Shown here in pieces: positions 16,976 through 27,287 of a stretch of 64,000 nt of DNA (positions within the stretch are counted from its first letter, which is position 1; each line of letters starts with the position of its first letter). The notes under the pieces were generated by a model. That model had not been told where the DNA came from, ran no database searches, and worked only from the letters and a program-made list of their open reading frames with translations. Source of the stretch: an uncultured Pelagibacteraceae bacterium. GTDB taxonomy: Bacteria > Pseudomonadota > Alphaproteobacteria > Pelagibacterales > Pelagibacteraceae. Made by a program: the position numbers and the translations under genes. Location of the stretch: contig CABYNS010000003.1 of assembly GCA_902520335.1 (NCBI GenBank), positions 62,001 to 126,000 of the forward strand, written 5' to 3'.

Positions 16976-16995
16976 CCTTCTCATTTAAGAGAAGG
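16976..16995. repeat. Short inverted repeat after the lysine-rich gene
   Basis: CCTTCTC (16976-16982) and GAGAAGG (16989-16995) form a 7-bp hairpin with a 6-base loop, 18 bases after the stop codon. No run of T follows on either strand, so it is at best a weak terminator or an RNA-stabilising hairpin. The rest of 16996-17122 shows nothing recognisable. Confidence 0.4.
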
Positions 16996-17122
16996 AAGAA
17001 AGTAGTTAATTAACAAAATTTAAACAAAAGAAGAGAATAAAGTACGCTTAAATTTATAACTACTCTATAAAGATTAAGTTACAGAAATATTTACTTATTA
17101 TTAAAATTTAATTAATTTAAGT

Positions 17123-18634
17123 TTATTTTGAATTATTTGAATAAATTACTCTTGGTTCTAAAAATAATTCTCTAGCAAGAGCTTTAAATCTTTTAGTAAC
17201 TTGTTTTGAGATTATTTCTTGATGTTGTGATGGAATTTTTAGAAATACGGCATTACCTCTTTTATACAATTTAAACTCTTCAAGAAATATCGTAGATATT
17301 GAGGTCAATGATTGTGAAAATCTCAATGCTGCTCCAACTTGTTTGCTTGAAAAAATTTCATTATTATTCAAAAAAGTTAGATACTCCATCTTTGGATTAT
17401 ACTTGATACTACAGTACCGCCAATAGCATGACAAAGCTAATTGTATTCTTTCTTTATGAGTCAATCTAAGTAAAGGAGTATTTATCGTTTCTTGAAATAC
17501 CAATTCAGCTTTTTGAAATGCTCCCAATCCCCAATCCATATGACTTAATACACATGCCAGATATAATAATTTCTTATTAAAGTGCTCATTACCTTCAAAA
17601 ACTGGCTGAATAAAATCATAATATTTTTTATAATTTGATCCTAAATCACCTCTTTTTTGCGCAAACTTCTCAATTGCTTTGTAAAAGATTTCAGATTCTT
17701 TTACATCTTTAAAATGGTCAATTGATAAAGATCCTTCACGCAAACCACTGATAGAACAAATAATTTTTTTTGGATTTGAAACTTTCATAATTTCATCAAG
17801 TATAATACAGCTATAAGGTAAATATGGTGTTCTAGATTTTGAAATATACTCAACTGTTTTAAGTTTGGATTTATTAAAAGAAGAAATTTTTTCAACAAAC
17901 TTAGATAAAACATTATTATCAATACTATATTGATGAATTATATGTACTGGATGATTATTTTGAAAAAGATGTAATTTAAATAATGCACGCCAAGTACCTC
18001 CAACTAAATATAAATTATTAAACTTCTTTTTTGAGAGCCATTTTTCATCTCTTAATAATTTTTTAATATATTTTGCTAAATTTCTTTTTTTAACTATAGG
18101 ATTATTCATTAATCTTAAAACACCAACAGGTAATGAAGTTTTATTGCTTACTATATTGTTTTCAACTCGGGCTAACTCCAAACTACCACCCCCAAGGTCA
18201 GCAACTAATCCATCAACATTTTCAAAACCTATTTTTACTCCCTCAGCTGTGCATTTAGCTTCTTCTTCGCCTGATAATATATTAATCTTAGTTTTAAAAA
18301 GTTTTTCAACTTCATCAATAAATGGTTTTGTATCAGTTGCTTCTCTTATAACTGCTGTTGCAATAATCTTTAGATTTGTGATTTTTGAAACATTTAAAAT
18401 TTCAGAAAATCTTTTTAAAACTTTTAAAGCATATTCGGTACCAGATCTGTGAAGTTTTTTTGATTTATCCAAGTTTTTTCCAAGTTCACAAACTGCTTTT
18501 TCATTAAAAAAAGGCACACGAGAAGAACTGAAATCCTCATAAATTAGCATTCTTATAGAGTTTGATCCAATGTCTATTATAGCTAATTTTGCCTGTTTTA
18601 ATTTTAAACTATTTTTACTTTTAATTACTTCCAC
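17123..18634 (-). CDS. ppx: Exopolyphosphatase / guanosine pentaphosphatase family
   Basis: A 503-residue ASKHA-fold phosphatase that releases phosphate from polyphosphate or pppGpp. Motifs: IIDIGSNSIRMLIYE (about residues 19-33), LSGEEEAKCTAEGV, and DLGGGSLELARVE (phosphate loop). An HD-like C-terminal region starts near residue 300. It overlaps the end of ppk by 14 bases, so synthesis and breakdown enzymes for polyphosphate are made together, next to the phosphate-uptake locus. Confidence 0.93.
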   Translation of the reverse strand: MEVIKSKNSLKLKQAKLAIIDIGSNSIRMLIYEDFSSSRVPFFNEKAVCELGKNLDKSKKLHRSGTEYALKVLKRFSEILNVSKITNLKIIATAVIREATDTKPFIDEVEKLFKTKINILSGEEEAKCTAEGVKIGFENVDGLVADLGGGSLELARVENNIVSNKTSLPVGVLRLMNNPIVKKRNLAKYIKKLLRDEKWLSKKKFNNLYLVGGTWRALFKLHLFQNNHPVHIIHQYSIDNNVLSKFVEKISSFNKSKLKTVEYISKSRTPYLPYSCIILDEIMKVSNPKKIICSISGLREGSLSIDHFKDVKESEIFYKAIEKFAQKRGDLGSNYKKYYDFIQPVFEGNEHFNKKLLYLACVLSHMDWGLGAFQKAELVFQETINTPLLRLTHKERIQLALSCYWRYCSIKYNPKMEYLTFLNNNEIFSSKQVGAALRFSQSLTSISTIFLEEFKLYKRGNAVFLKIPSQHQEIISKQVTKRFKALARELFLEPRVIYSNNSK

Positions 18635-20777
18635 TTTTTATCAATCTTAAGTGCAGTTGTTTAGGCTGCATTTTTAATTTAGCTTTACCCCTTCCAGATA
18701 AGCTCGGATTATTCATAAAATATTCATGAGCTGAAAAGGAATCGCTCTTACTATATTTAATTTTTTTATAATTACCATCAGCTTCAAGTTCCCAGCTCTG
18801 ATTAGTATCAAGATAGTTTGCTAACATTATTTGATCTAAAATCTGTTCATGAACAGTCTCATTTTCAATTGGGACTAGAAGTTCTACTCTTCGATTTAAA
18901 TTTCTCGGCATTAAATCAGCTGACGAAATATATACTTTTGCATTTCTATTAGGCATCTTTTTAGTACCGTTACTAAAACAATAAATTCTGGAATGCTCTA
19001 AAAATCTTCCTATGATACTTTTTACAACTATGTTTTCTGATCTATTTTTAATTCCTGGTCTTAAACAACAAACACCTCTCACAAATAGATGAATTTTTAC
19101 ACCAGCATTTGAAGCCTCATAAAATTTATCAATAATTTCTGGATCTACTAATGAATTCATTTTTGCCCAAATAGCTGCAAATTTCCCATTTTTAGAATTT
19201 CTAATTTCGGCATCAATATTTTCATTTAAAGTTTGCCTCATATTAATTGGCGAAATAGAAATTTTATTTAGATTTTTTGGTTTTGCGTATCCGGTTACAT
19301 AATTAAAAAATTTCTCAACATCAGAGGCCATCTTTTTATCACAACTAAATAAAGATAAATCAGTATAAATTTTAGCATTTACAGGATGATAATTGCCGGT
19401 TCCCAAATGAAAATAAGTTTGTATTTTTCCTTGTTCTCTTCTTAAAACTAATGATGATTTTGCATGGGTTTTATATTTAGCAAAACCATAAACAATTTGG
19501 ACACCTACTTTTTCTAAACTTCTTGATAGTTGAATATTAGCTTCCTCATCAAATCTAGCTTTAATTTCAATTAAGGCAGTTACTGTTTTTCCATTTTCTG
19601 CAGCGGTTATTAAAGCTTTAACAATAGGTGAGTCTAGAGTTGTTCTATATAGAGTTTGTTTTATAGCTATAACTTTTTTATCATTTGCTGCTTGGTTTAA
19701 AAATTCAATTACTGAGTCAAATGTTTCAAAAGGATGATGAACAACTAAATCTTTTTTTTTAATAGTTTCAAAAAAATTATCATTATATTCTTTAAATCTT
19801 TCAACCTCTCTAGGCGTAAAATGTTTAAATCTTAATTTTGGATTTTTTACTTTACATATTTGATCTATATCTTGAATTCCAACAAGGCCAACAACATCAT
19901 AAATATAGTCAGGATTTATATCTAATTTATTAGTTATAAATCTTATCAATTCATTATCACTATTTTCAAGAACCTCTAAACGAACAATATCACCCGTTCT
20001 ACGTCTTTTTAAAGCCAATTCAAAAGATCTAACTAAATCTTCTGCTTCCTCTTGAATCTCTACATCACTATCTCTTATTACTCTAAAAATCATTTTCTTT
20101 TCTAAATCATGATCTGGAAAAATTTCATTAGCAAAAAAATTTATTACATCATCGATAATAACAAACTTCTTATGATTTTTTGAAGACTCTATTTCGATAA
20201 ATCTAGATAATGCTTTTGGTATAACAATTATTGAGTTTAAAATCCTTTTTTTATTTTTTTTTCTTAACTTCATTACAATTGCTCTTCCTTGATTGATTAT
20301 AAATGGAAATGGATGTGCAGGGTCAATTGCTGATGGTGTTAATAAAGGGTAAATCTCTTCTTTAAATATTTCTAGAAGTTTTTTTTTATTCTTAGTATTT
20401 AAATTAACTGGTTTAACTAAACTGATATTGTTTTTTTTTAATTCCATAATCAGTTGCATAAAAATTTTGTTCTGTTTTTTTAATAGATTCTTGGTTTCAA
20501 GAACTACCTCATCCATTTGTTCCTCGGGTGTCAAACCATCAGAACTTAGTGAGTCAACTTCTTGTTTTATTTGACTAAATAATCCTGCAACACGGACCAT
20601 AAAAAATTCATCTAGATTAGACCCAGCAATTGATAAAAATTTTACTCTTTCATAAAGAGGATTTTCAGTATTTTGTGCCTCTAGAAGTACTCTATCGTTG
20701 AATTTTAACCAAGAAAGCTCTCTATTTATATATTTAGATTTCAACTCTTCTTTATGTTGTTTTTTTAAAGCAGTCAT
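18621..20777 (-). CDS. ppk: Polyphosphate kinase 1
   Basis: A 718-residue enzyme that makes polyphosphate from ATP reversibly. It starts with the family N-terminus YINRELSWLKFNDRVL, has the head domain, and then two phospholipase-D-like catalytic halves. The autophosphorylated His lies in KYKTHAKSSLVLR, followed by HLGTGNYHPVNAKIY. The second conserved His is in RFLEHSRIYCF. Length is standard. The start codon is only 13 bases from the sixA start on the opposite strand, so its promoter must reach into sixA. Confidence 0.97.
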   Translation of the reverse strand: MTALKKQHKEELKSKYINRELSWLKFNDRVLLEAQNTENPLYERVKFLSIAGSNLDEFFMVRVAGLFSQIKQEVDSLSSDGLTPEEQMDEVVLETKNLLKKQNKIFMQLIMELKKNNISLVKPVNLNTKNKKKLLEIFKEEIYPLLTPSAIDPAHPFPFIINQGRAIVMKLRKKNKKRILNSIIVIPKALSRFIEIESSKNHKKFVIIDDVINFFANEIFPDHDLEKKMIFRVIRDSDVEIQEEAEDLVRSFELALKRRRTGDIVRLEVLENSDNELIRFITNKLDINPDYIYDVVGLVGIQDIDQICKVKNPKLRFKHFTPREVERFKEYNDNFFETIKKKDLVVHHPFETFDSVIEFLNQAANDKKVIAIKQTLYRTTLDSPIVKALITAAENGKTVTALIEIKARFDEEANIQLSRSLEKVGVQIVYGFAKYKTHAKSSLVLRREQGKIQTYFHLGTGNYHPVNAKIYTDLSLFSCDKKMASDVEKFFNYVTGYAKPKNLNKISISPINMRQTLNENIDAEIRNSKNGKFAAIWAKMNSLVDPEIIDKFYEASNAGVKIHLFVRGVCCLRPGIKNRSENIVVKSIIGRFLEHSRIYCFSNGTKKMPNRNAKVYISSADLMPRNLNRRVELLVPIENETVHEQILDQIMLANYLDTNQSWELEADGNYKKIKYSKSDSFSAHEYFMNNPSLSGRGKAKLKMQPKQLHLRLIKSGSN

Positions 20778-20790
20778 ATATTTAGATTTT

Positions 20791-21315
20791 ATGTATCAAT
20801 TATACGTCATGAGACACGCTAAATCCAGTTGGGAAGATTTAAGTATTAATGATTTTGATAGACCACTTAGTAAAAGAGGCAAGAAAAACGCAAAAATAAT
20901 GTGTGAATTTTTTGTTAAAAAAAAATTTAAATTTGATTATGCATTAATTTCATCATCAAAAAGAACAAAAAAAACTTTTCAAATTTTATCCAAGAAAATT
21001 AGTAAACCAAAAAAGGTTAATTTTTCAAAAGATTTATATTTAGTTGATGAGAATGTAATTACAAAAAAAATTAAAGAAATATCCAGTGAATATAAATCAA
21101 TTTTGATTATAAATCATGAACCATCAGTGAAAAATTTAGTACGAAATCTTATAAAAAATCATAATACGAATAATTTTAAACTAATGGATTATAAATTCCC
21201 AACTGCAGCCTTTGCTAAAATTGAGTTTGATATTAAATCCTGGAATGAAGTTGAAAAAAAAGGAGTATTAAAAGAATTTATAAGACCCAAAGATCTTCAA
21301 GACTCTAAAGAATAA
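20791..21315 (+). CDS. sixA: Phosphohistidine phosphatase SixA-like
   Basis: A 174-residue histidine phosphatase-superfamily protein with the RHG-type motif YVMRHAKSSWEDL at residues 5-17 and the second catalytic His in LIINHEPSVKNLV. SixA of enterics dephosphorylates phospho-His on signalling proteins, so a link to the PhoR/PhoB or polyphosphate genes beside it is possible but unproven. The frame is open for 31 codons further upstream, across the start of ppk; the ATG at 20791 gives the family N-terminus. The 3' end overlaps phoB by 19 bases in convergent orientation. Confidence 0.87.
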   Translation: MYQLYVMRHAKSSWEDLSINDFDRPLSKRGKKNAKIMCEFFVKKKFKFDYALISSSKRTKKTFQILSKKISKPKKVNFSKDLYLVDENVITKKIKEISSEYKSILIINHEPSVKNLVRNLIKNHNTNNFKLMDYKFPTAAFAKIEFDIKSWNEVEKKGVLKEFIRPKDLQDSKE

Positions 21316-21980
21316 CCAGCTGATCTCACTGTTCTAATTAAAGGTTTTGCATTTTGGATGTTAATTGCTTGTCTTAATCTTCTAATATGAACATCTACTG
21401 TTCTAGACTCAACATATATATTTTCCCCCCAAACATTGTTTAAAAGTTGTTCTCTTGAATAAACTCTTTTTGGATTTTTGATAAAAAAATCTAAGAGTTT
21501 AAATTCAGTCGGGCCTAAATTAATTTCTTTATCTTTTCTATAAACTCTTTTTGTAACTCGGTCTATTCTTAAATCAGTAAATTCTACAATGTCTGATGAT
21601 GATTGAGGCTTAGATCTTCTTAATAAAGATCTAATTCTAGCATTTAATTCTTTTTGACTAAACGGTTTAGTTACATAGTCATCTGCACCAGTATCAAATG
21701 CTTTTAATTTATCTTCCTCTTCCCCTTTTGCAGTTAACATAATGATGGGAATATCATTAAACTTATTATCTTTTTTTAAATTTTTACAAATTTCAACACC
21801 AGATAATTCAGGTAACATCCAATCCATTAATATTAAATCTGGCTGTTTTGATTTTATTTGTTTAAGAGCATCTTCTCCATTTTCTGAATAACTAACTTTG
21901 TAACCTTCTTTTTCAAGATTGTACTTTAACAAACTAATAATTGATGCTTCATCTTCAGCTATGAAAACATGAGCTGACAT
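21297..21980 (-). CDS. phoB: Phosphate regulon response regulator PhoB
   Basis: A 227-residue OmpR-family regulator. The receiver domain has acidic residues E9, D10 and the phospho-acceptor D53 (LILMDWMLP), and the conserved Lys in YVTKPFSQKEL. The C-terminal winged helix includes INLGPTEFKLLDFF and the recognition-helix region RTVDVHIRRLRQAI. It is activated by PhoR when phosphate is scarce and binds Pho boxes. It is the last gene of the pst cluster, 3 bases after phoU. Confidence 0.96.
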   Translation of the reverse strand: MSAHVFIAEDEASIISLLKYNLEKEGYKVSYSENGEDALKQIKSKQPDLILMDWMLPELSGVEICKNLKKDNKFNDIPIIMLTAKGEEEDKLKAFDTGADDYVTKPFSQKELNARIRSLLRRSKPQSSSDIVEFTDLRIDRVTKRVYRKDKEINLGPTEFKLLDFFIKNPKRVYSREQLLNNVWGENIYVESRTVDVHIRRLRQAINIQNAKPLIRTVRSAGYSLES

Positions 21981-21983
21981 AGA

Positions 21984-22691
21984 TTATTTTTCTCCAGTTA
22001 CAATCGGCTCCGTACCTTTGGGTCTTTCTCCTTCTAAGTATTCACCTTTAACTAAATAATAAATTTGTTCTGCAACATTTGTAGTGTGATCACCAATACG
22101 CTCAACGTTTTTGGTCACAAACAACAAATGAGTTCCATCCTCTAAATTTTTTTCATGATCTTTAAGATATTTTATAACTTCTTGCATACAAAGATTTGTT
22201 AGATCATCTATTTGCTCATCACCTTCCCAAACATTTACTGCCATTGGCGCAGATCTTTCCAGATAAGCGTCTAATGTTGATTTTAATTGTTTTTGAACAT
22301 TGGAAGATACTCTATTTAATGCATCCATTAAATTTTTGGGAAGATTTTCATTAAGCAAAAGTGTTCTCTTTGATATATTTTTTGCTAAATCACCTATTCT
22401 TTCTAAATCTGATGATATTTTCAAAGCTGTTACTGTCTCTCTTAAATCAATTGCCATAGGTTGTCTCAAAGCAATTAAATTTACAACTTGTTGTTCAATC
22501 AAAGATTCATATTTATCTATTTTTTCATCATCTTGGATTACTGCTTCCGCAAAGTCACTATTTCTTGTTGTGATGGCTTGAATGGCTTTACCTAAAGCAT
22601 CCTCACATGCACTTCCCATTTTAATGATATTAGCATTAAGATTTTTTAGTTCTTCTTCGTAAGATTTAACTGTATGTGGTGCTTCAGACAT
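21984..22691 (-). CDS. phoU: Phosphate signalling regulator PhoU
   Basis: A 235-residue helical protein with two PhoU repeats, each ending in the metal-binding E/DxxxD pattern (DLERIGDLAKNI in the first, NVERIGDHTTNVAE in the second). PhoU links the state of the Pst transporter to PhoR, silencing the regulon when phosphate is sufficient. Its start shares a base with the pstB stop. Confidence 0.96.
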   Translation of the reverse strand: MSEAPHTVKSYEEELKNLNANIIKMGSACEDALGKAIQAITTRNSDFAEAVIQDDEKIDKYESLIEQQVVNLIALRQPMAIDLRETVTALKISSDLERIGDLAKNISKRTLLLNENLPKNLMDALNRVSSNVQKQLKSTLDAYLERSAPMAVNVWEGDEQIDDLTNLCMQEVIKYLKDHEKNLEDGTHLLFVTKNVERIGDHTTNVAEQIYYLVKGEYLEGERPKGTEPIVTGEK

Positions 22692-23467
22692 TATCCAAAC
22701 CTCCCGGTTATATAGTCCTGCGTTTTTGTATTATCAGGATTCTTAAATATTTTATCAGTAGATCCATGTTCTATCAATTGTCCTAAGTGAAAAAAACCTG
22801 TATTTTGAGAGACACGTGCAGCTTGAGCCATAGAATGAGTTACAATTATTATTGTGTGCTCTTTTTTTAACTCATCAATTAACTCTTCAATTTGTGCTGT
22901 CGCTATCGGATCTAATGCTGAACAAGGCTCGTCCATCAATATAACTTCTGGTCTTACAGAAATTGCTCTAGCAATACAAAGTCTTTGTTGTTGTCCTCCA
23001 GATAATCCAGTTCCAGGTTCATGCAATCTATCTTTTACCTCTTCCCACAGTGCAGCCTTTTTTAAGCTAGTTTCAACAATTTCATCCATTTCTTGTTTTG
23101 ATTGAGCCATACCATGAATTGTTGGACCGTAAGATACATTTTCGTATAAAGTTTTTGGGAAAGGATTAGGTTTTTGAAAAACCATACCAATTTTTTCTCT
23201 AAGTCTTACGACATCGCAACTTTTATCATTGATATTAAAGTCATTAATTAAAATTTCTCCTTTAACACTACAGATATCAATTACATCATTCATTCTATTA
23301 AGACATCTTAGGAAAGTTGATTTACCACAACCAGAGGGACCAATTAGTGCTGTTACTTGATTTTCCTCAATATCTAAACTTATATTATAGAGCGCTTGTT
23401 TTTTTCCATAAAAAACATCAACGTCTTTTGCTTTTATCTTTATCATTTTAACTCCATTTTTTTTCAA
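22691..23467 (-). CDS. pstB: Phosphate ABC transporter ATP-binding protein PstB
   Basis: The 258-residue ATPase of the high-affinity phosphate importer. Walker A is GPSGCGKST, the signature [15 protein letters not shown], and Walker [14 protein letters not shown], with the switch His in IIIVTHSM. The frame opens upstream as far as 23467, overlapping pstA by 20 bases. A start at the internal methionine of MIKIKAKDV (8th codon) is also plausible and would remove the overlap. Confidence 0.97.
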   Translation of the reverse strand: MKKNGVKMIKIKAKDVDVFYGKKQALYNISLDIEENQVTALIGPSGCGKSTFLRCLNRMNDVIDICSVKGEILINDFNINDKSCDVVRLREKIGMVFQKPNPFPKTLYENVSYGPTIHGMAQSKQEMDEIVETSLKKAALWEEVKDRLHEPGTGLSGGQQQRLCIARAISVRPEVILMDEPCSALDPIATAQIEELIDELKKEHTIIIVTHSMAQAARVSQNTGFFHLGQLIEHGSTDKIFKNPDNTKTQDYITGRFG

Positions 23468-24716
23468 ACTTATGTCTAATTATTTGAGCAAATAAATTCA
23501 TTGTTATTAAAAAACCAAGTAAGACCATTATACATGCCGAAACTTTTTCTACAAATCCTCTTTCAGCACTTTCGGCCCAAATATAAATTTGAACTGGTAA
23601 ACTTGCTGCAGGATCCATAGGTGATCCAGGTATCGTGTTAACAAAAGCAACCATTCCAATTAAAATTAGGGGTGCAGTTTCTCCTAAAGCTTGAGCTAAA
23701 CCAATTATTGTTCCTGATAATGTACCAGGCATTGAAAGAGGAACAGTATGATGCATTGTGGTTTGCATTCGACTTGCTCCCATAGCAAGTGCTGCCTCTC
23801 TTATACTTGGAGGAACCGCTTTTAAAGATGCTCTAGCAGCTATAATTATTGTTGGTAAAGTCATCAAAGACAAAGTGATACCTCCAACTAATGGGGTAGA
23901 TCTTGGTAGTTGAAATATAGCTAATAAGACACCTAATCCTAAAAGACCGAAAACAATTGATGGAACTGCTGCTAAGTTATTTATATTTACTTCAATAAAA
24001 TCAGTAAATTTATTTTTAGGGGCAAATTCTTCAAGATAGATTGCTGCTAGAACCGCTACAGGAAAAGCTATCATTAAACAAACAAGTATAGAAAAAATTG
24101 AGCCCATAAATGAACTTGCTATTCCAGCTAGCTCTGCTTCTCTTGAGTCAGCATTTGTAAAAAAACTTATATTAAATTTACTTTCAACCTTACCATTTGC
24201 AACAAGTTGATCAAAAATTTTTAATTGATAATCGCTTACTCTTCTTTGGTCTTCAGGTAAATCTCTTGGATAATTTCCTTTAAAGACTTGGTCTAAATCA
24301 TCTGAAGCAGTTAGATAAACTTCTTTTGTTTTTCCTATTAAATTAGGTTCATTTAAAAGTTCATTTTTAATTTCTTTTTCAAAAAAATAAGACACCATTC
24401 TCTTCAATTCATTTTCTTGATCTTCATTGGCGTTTGGATCTAAATTAGCCATTGATTTTAATGCTATATCGTAATAATCAGCATCCTGTAAATCCTCATT
24501 AGAAGGGTTTTGTTCTAACATCATTATTTCAGCATCAAAAGTTACTGGAACAATGAGCCACGTTTTTTGAAAAGCAGAATACCCAGTTGAAAAAATTTTA
24601 AAAATAAAGATTGTTAAAAATAAAAGTGCCATAAAAATCGCACTTTGACCGTATAAGCGAAATCTCTGTTCAGCTTTGTATCTTTTATTTAATAATTGTT
24701 CTTTATTTTTATTCAT
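23448..24716 (-). CDS. pstA: Phosphate ABC transporter permease PstA
   Basis: A 422-residue permease. One N-terminal helix is followed by a large non-membrane insert (about residues 50-195), then the permease core with the cytoplasmic EAA-type loop [19 protein letters not shown]. The long N-terminal insert is a feature of alphaproteobacterial PstA and makes it longer than the E. coli protein. It overlaps pstC by 8 bases and pstB by 20. Confidence 0.95.
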   Translation of the reverse strand: MNKNKEQLLNKRYKAEQRFRLYGQSAIFMALLFLTIFIFKIFSTGYSAFQKTWLIVPVTFDAEIMMLEQNPSNEDLQDADYYDIALKSMANLDPNANEDQENELKRMVSYFFEKEIKNELLNEPNLIGKTKEVYLTASDDLDQVFKGNYPRDLPEDQRRVSDYQLKIFDQLVANGKVESKFNISFFTNADSREAELAGIASSFMGSIFSILVCLMIAFPVAVLAAIYLEEFAPKNKFTDFIEVNINNLAAVPSIVFGLLGLGVLLAIFQLPRSTPLVGGITLSLMTLPTIIIAARASLKAVPPSIREAALAMGASRMQTTMHHTVPLSMPGTLSGTIIGLAQALGETAPLILIGMVAFVNTIPGSPMDPAASLPVQIYIWAESAERGFVEKVSACIMVLLGFLITMNLFAQIIRHKFEKKWS

Positions 24717-26094
24717 ATTTCTCTCTATATTTTTTAACTACTCTTAAGGCCACAATATTTAAACAGAGTGTTACTAAAAATAATGACATACCTAAAGCAA
24801 AAGCAGCTTGCGTTTTTGGGTCGCCAAAAGCTTGATCACCAATTAGAATGACCACAATTTGTGCTGTAATTGTTGAAGTAGATTCTAATGGATTTAAAGT
24901 TAAATTAGCAGCTAAACCTGAGGCCATAACAACTATCATTGTTTCTCCAATAGCTCTTGAAACGCCAAGTAAAATGGATCCAACTATACCTGGTAATGCT
25001 GCAGGAAAAACAACTCTCTTGATTGTTTCTGATTTAGTTGCTCCCATAGCGTAACTTCCATCTCTTAAACTTTGAGGCACACTAGTAATTACATCGTCAC
25101 TTAAACTTGAAATAAATGGAATGATCATGATACCCATTACCCCTCCTGCTGCTAAAGCACTTTCAGCTGAAACTTCAAGACCCATTGAGGTTCCTAATTC
25201 TTTCAAAAATGGTCCAACAGTTAGTGCAGCAAAAAAACCATAAACAACTGTTGGTATACCAGCTAAAATTTCAATTAAAGGTTTTGCGTATTGTCTAACT
25301 TTAGTTGATGCATATTCAGCTAAATAAATTCCACTCATTAATCCAATTGGGATGGCAACGCACATAGCAATAAATGCAATAAAAAAAGTACCTGCAAAAA
25401 TTGGGACTGCTCCAAAAGTATCAGAATACATTGTAGGATCTAAAGCCTCAGAAGAATCTCTTACAAAAGCTTTTGCTGGATACCAGTGAGTTCCAAAGAC
25501 AAAATCAAATAATGGAATTACTTTAAAAAAATCTATAGTTTGAAATATAAGTGAGAAAACTATTCCAACAGTAGTTAATATTGCAGCTAAAGAAGCTGTA
25601 AATAAAACTGCATTCAAAAATTTTTCAACTGGTTCTCTTGTTCTAGAATTAGATGAAATTCTTTTATACGCATAAGCAACAGAGGCAATAATTGCAGATA
25701 ATACTATAACAACTTTTGAACTTTGAGCTATTGATCGTAGACTAAAATATTTTTCAGCTGAAGCCTCAATAAAAGGTGTAATTTCTCCAGTGAATTGACC
25801 TCGAGATAATGCTTTTGTTTTTTCATATATTAAATTTAATTCATCATCAAGATAACCTTGATTTGAATAATCACTTAAAATTAATAGTTTTACAATTGTG
25901 GGCTCAAAAATTGCCCATAAAGAAAAAATTATAAAGGCTGGTATTGCGCACCAAATTGAAAGATAATAACCATAAAATTGTGGTAATGCAGTTAATCTTT
26001 TATTTGAAGATTGAATTGTATATGCTTTTCTCCGTCCAAAATAATAACTTGTGAAACCTAGAAGAACAATAAATGTAAACAATATTAAGTTCAA
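24709..26094 (-). CDS. pstC: Phosphate ABC transporter permease PstC
   Basis: A 461-residue permease that pairs with PstA to form the phosphate channel. The N-terminal 230 residues hold several helices and a soluble stretch not found in the shorter E. coli protein. The core shows IYLAEYASTKVRQ and the coupling loop GATKSETIKRVVFPAALPG. It follows pstS after 91 bases that contain a strong hairpin terminator, so permease expression likely depends on read-through or a separate promoter. Confidence 0.95.
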   Translation of the reverse strand: MNLILFTFIVLLGFTSYYFGRRKAYTIQSSNKRLTALPQFYGYYLSIWCAIPAFIIFSLWAIFEPTIVKLLILSDYSNQGYLDDELNLIYEKTKALSRGQFTGEITPFIEASAEKYFSLRSIAQSSKVVIVLSAIIASVAYAYKRISSNSRTREPVEKFLNAVLFTASLAAILTTVGIVFSLIFQTIDFFKVIPLFDFVFGTHWYPAKAFVRDSSEALDPTMYSDTFGAVPIFAGTFFIAFIAMCVAIPIGLMSGIYLAEYASTKVRQYAKPLIEILAGIPTVVYGFFAALTVGPFLKELGTSMGLEVSAESALAAGGVMGIMIIPFISSLSDDVITSVPQSLRDGSYAMGATKSETIKRVVFPAALPGIVGSILLGVSRAIGETMIVVMASGLAANLTLNPLESTSTITAQIVVILIGDQAFGDPKTQAAFALGMSLFLVTLCLNIVALRVVKKYREKYE

Positions 26095-26129
26095 ACAATC
26101 TCCTTTATTGAGGACTTTACTCTTATTTC

Positions 26130-26161
26130 AAAAAAAAGGGGTCTAAAAAGACCCCCTTTTT
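26130..26161 (-). terminator. Rho-independent terminator between pstS and pstC
   Basis: On the minus strand a GC-rich stem (AGACCCC paired with GGGGTCT, 26138-26144 with 26149-26155, 4-base loop) is followed by eight T. It sits 24 bases after the pstS stop and before pstC. This arrangement usually gives partial termination so that the binding protein is made in excess over the membrane subunits. Confidence 0.9.
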
Positions 26162-26185
26162 AATTATTTGTTAACTGAGGAATAA

Positions 26186-27217
26186 TTAATTACCCATAGC
26201 AACTAGCTTCGTAGCATTAGTTCTAGTTGTTTTATACAACTTAGAATCTAATGGCACTAAACCAATGTCTGCTAAGTAACCACCTTTTCCAATAGCTTTC
26301 TTCGTTGTGAATTCTTTCACAAACTCATGTAAGCCTGGAATTACTCCAACGTGAGCTTTTTTCACGTAGAAGAATAAAGGTCTAGCAACTGCATAACTGT
26401 AGTCTTGAATAGACGACAATGATGGTTGTCCACCATCAATACTTGCAGCTTGTAATTTATCTTTTGCAGCTAAGAAATAACTGAAACCAAAGAAACCAAA
26501 CATATCTTTATCTTGAGTTAACTTTTGGATGATTAAACTATCGTTTTCTCCTACTTCAATAGCAGCACCATCTTCTCTGTAAAGTTTTTGAGGTTTTTTG
26601 TATTTTTTATTTCCAGCTTTAAAACCAGCTTTATAAAGAGCTTTAGCTTCTTTAGTCATACCTTTTTTCATTACTAAAGAATTCCAAGCATCTCTAGTTC
26701 CTGATGTTCCTGGTGGGATCATCACTGAAATTTTTTGTTTTGGTAAGCTAGGGTCAATTTGGTCCCAAGTTTTGTAAATATTTGGAACTAATTTACCATC
26801 AACAACTGTATGAGCAGCAAGTGCTAAATATAATTGTTCTTTAGTAAAGTTTACTGGTTTTGCATCTTTGCTGTAAGCCAATGTAATACCATCGTTACCA
26901 ATTACGATCTCAACGATATCATTAACACCATTTTTCTTACATAGAGCTTTTTCTTTATCTTTCATAGCTCTTGATGCATTTGTAATATCTGGATGTTGTT
27001 CACCTACACCAGCACAGAATAGTTTAGCTCCACCACCAGTACCAGTAGATTCGATTACAGGAGTTTTAAATCCTGAACCACCAAATCTTTCAGCAACAAC
27101 TGTTGCGTAAGGGAATACCGTAGAAGAACCAACTATCTTAATTTGATCTCTTGCTTGAGCAACAGTTGCTATTGATAAAGCAACTAGAGAAGCGATCACT
27201 ATAGTTAGTTTTTTCAT
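26186..27217 (-). CDS. pstS: Phosphate-binding periplasmic protein PstS
   Basis: A 343-residue periplasmic receptor with a signal peptide (cleaved after AQA, about residue 22). Phosphate ligands are expected in VGSSTVFPYA (residues 30-39), STGTGGGAKLF and PPGTSGTRDAW. A clear AAAGGA ribosome site lies 8-10 bases before the ATG. The 109-base upstream region carries three Pho-box-like heptamers. It begins pstSCAB-phoU-phoB. Codon use and the attenuator after it fit very high expression. Confidence 0.97.
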   Translation of the reverse strand: MKKLTIVIASLVALSIATVAQARDQIKIVGSSTVFPYATVVAERFGGSGFKTPVIESTGTGGGAKLFCAGVGEQHPDITNASRAMKDKEKALCKKNGVNDIVEIVIGNDGITLAYSKDAKPVNFTKEQLYLALAAHTVVDGKLVPNIYKTWDQIDPSLPKQKISVMIPPGTSGTRDAWNSLVMKKGMTKEAKALYKAGFKAGNKKYKKPQKLYREDGAAIEVGENDSLIIQKLTQDKDMFGFFGFSYFLAAKDKLQAASIDGGQPSLSSIQDYSYAVARPLFFYVKKAHVGVIPGLHEFVKEFTTKKAIGKGGYLADIGLVPLDSKLYKTTRTNATKLVAMGN

Positions 27218-27287
27218 TATCTTTAATCCTTTCGTTATTAATTAATATAAAGATGACAGACTCGTATAAATTAATTGAATCTTTAAT

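Noticed and set aside
16976-16995. Rho-independent terminator after the lysine-rich gene
   Set aside because: The 7-bp stem is not followed by a T-run on either strand; kept only as an inverted repeat.
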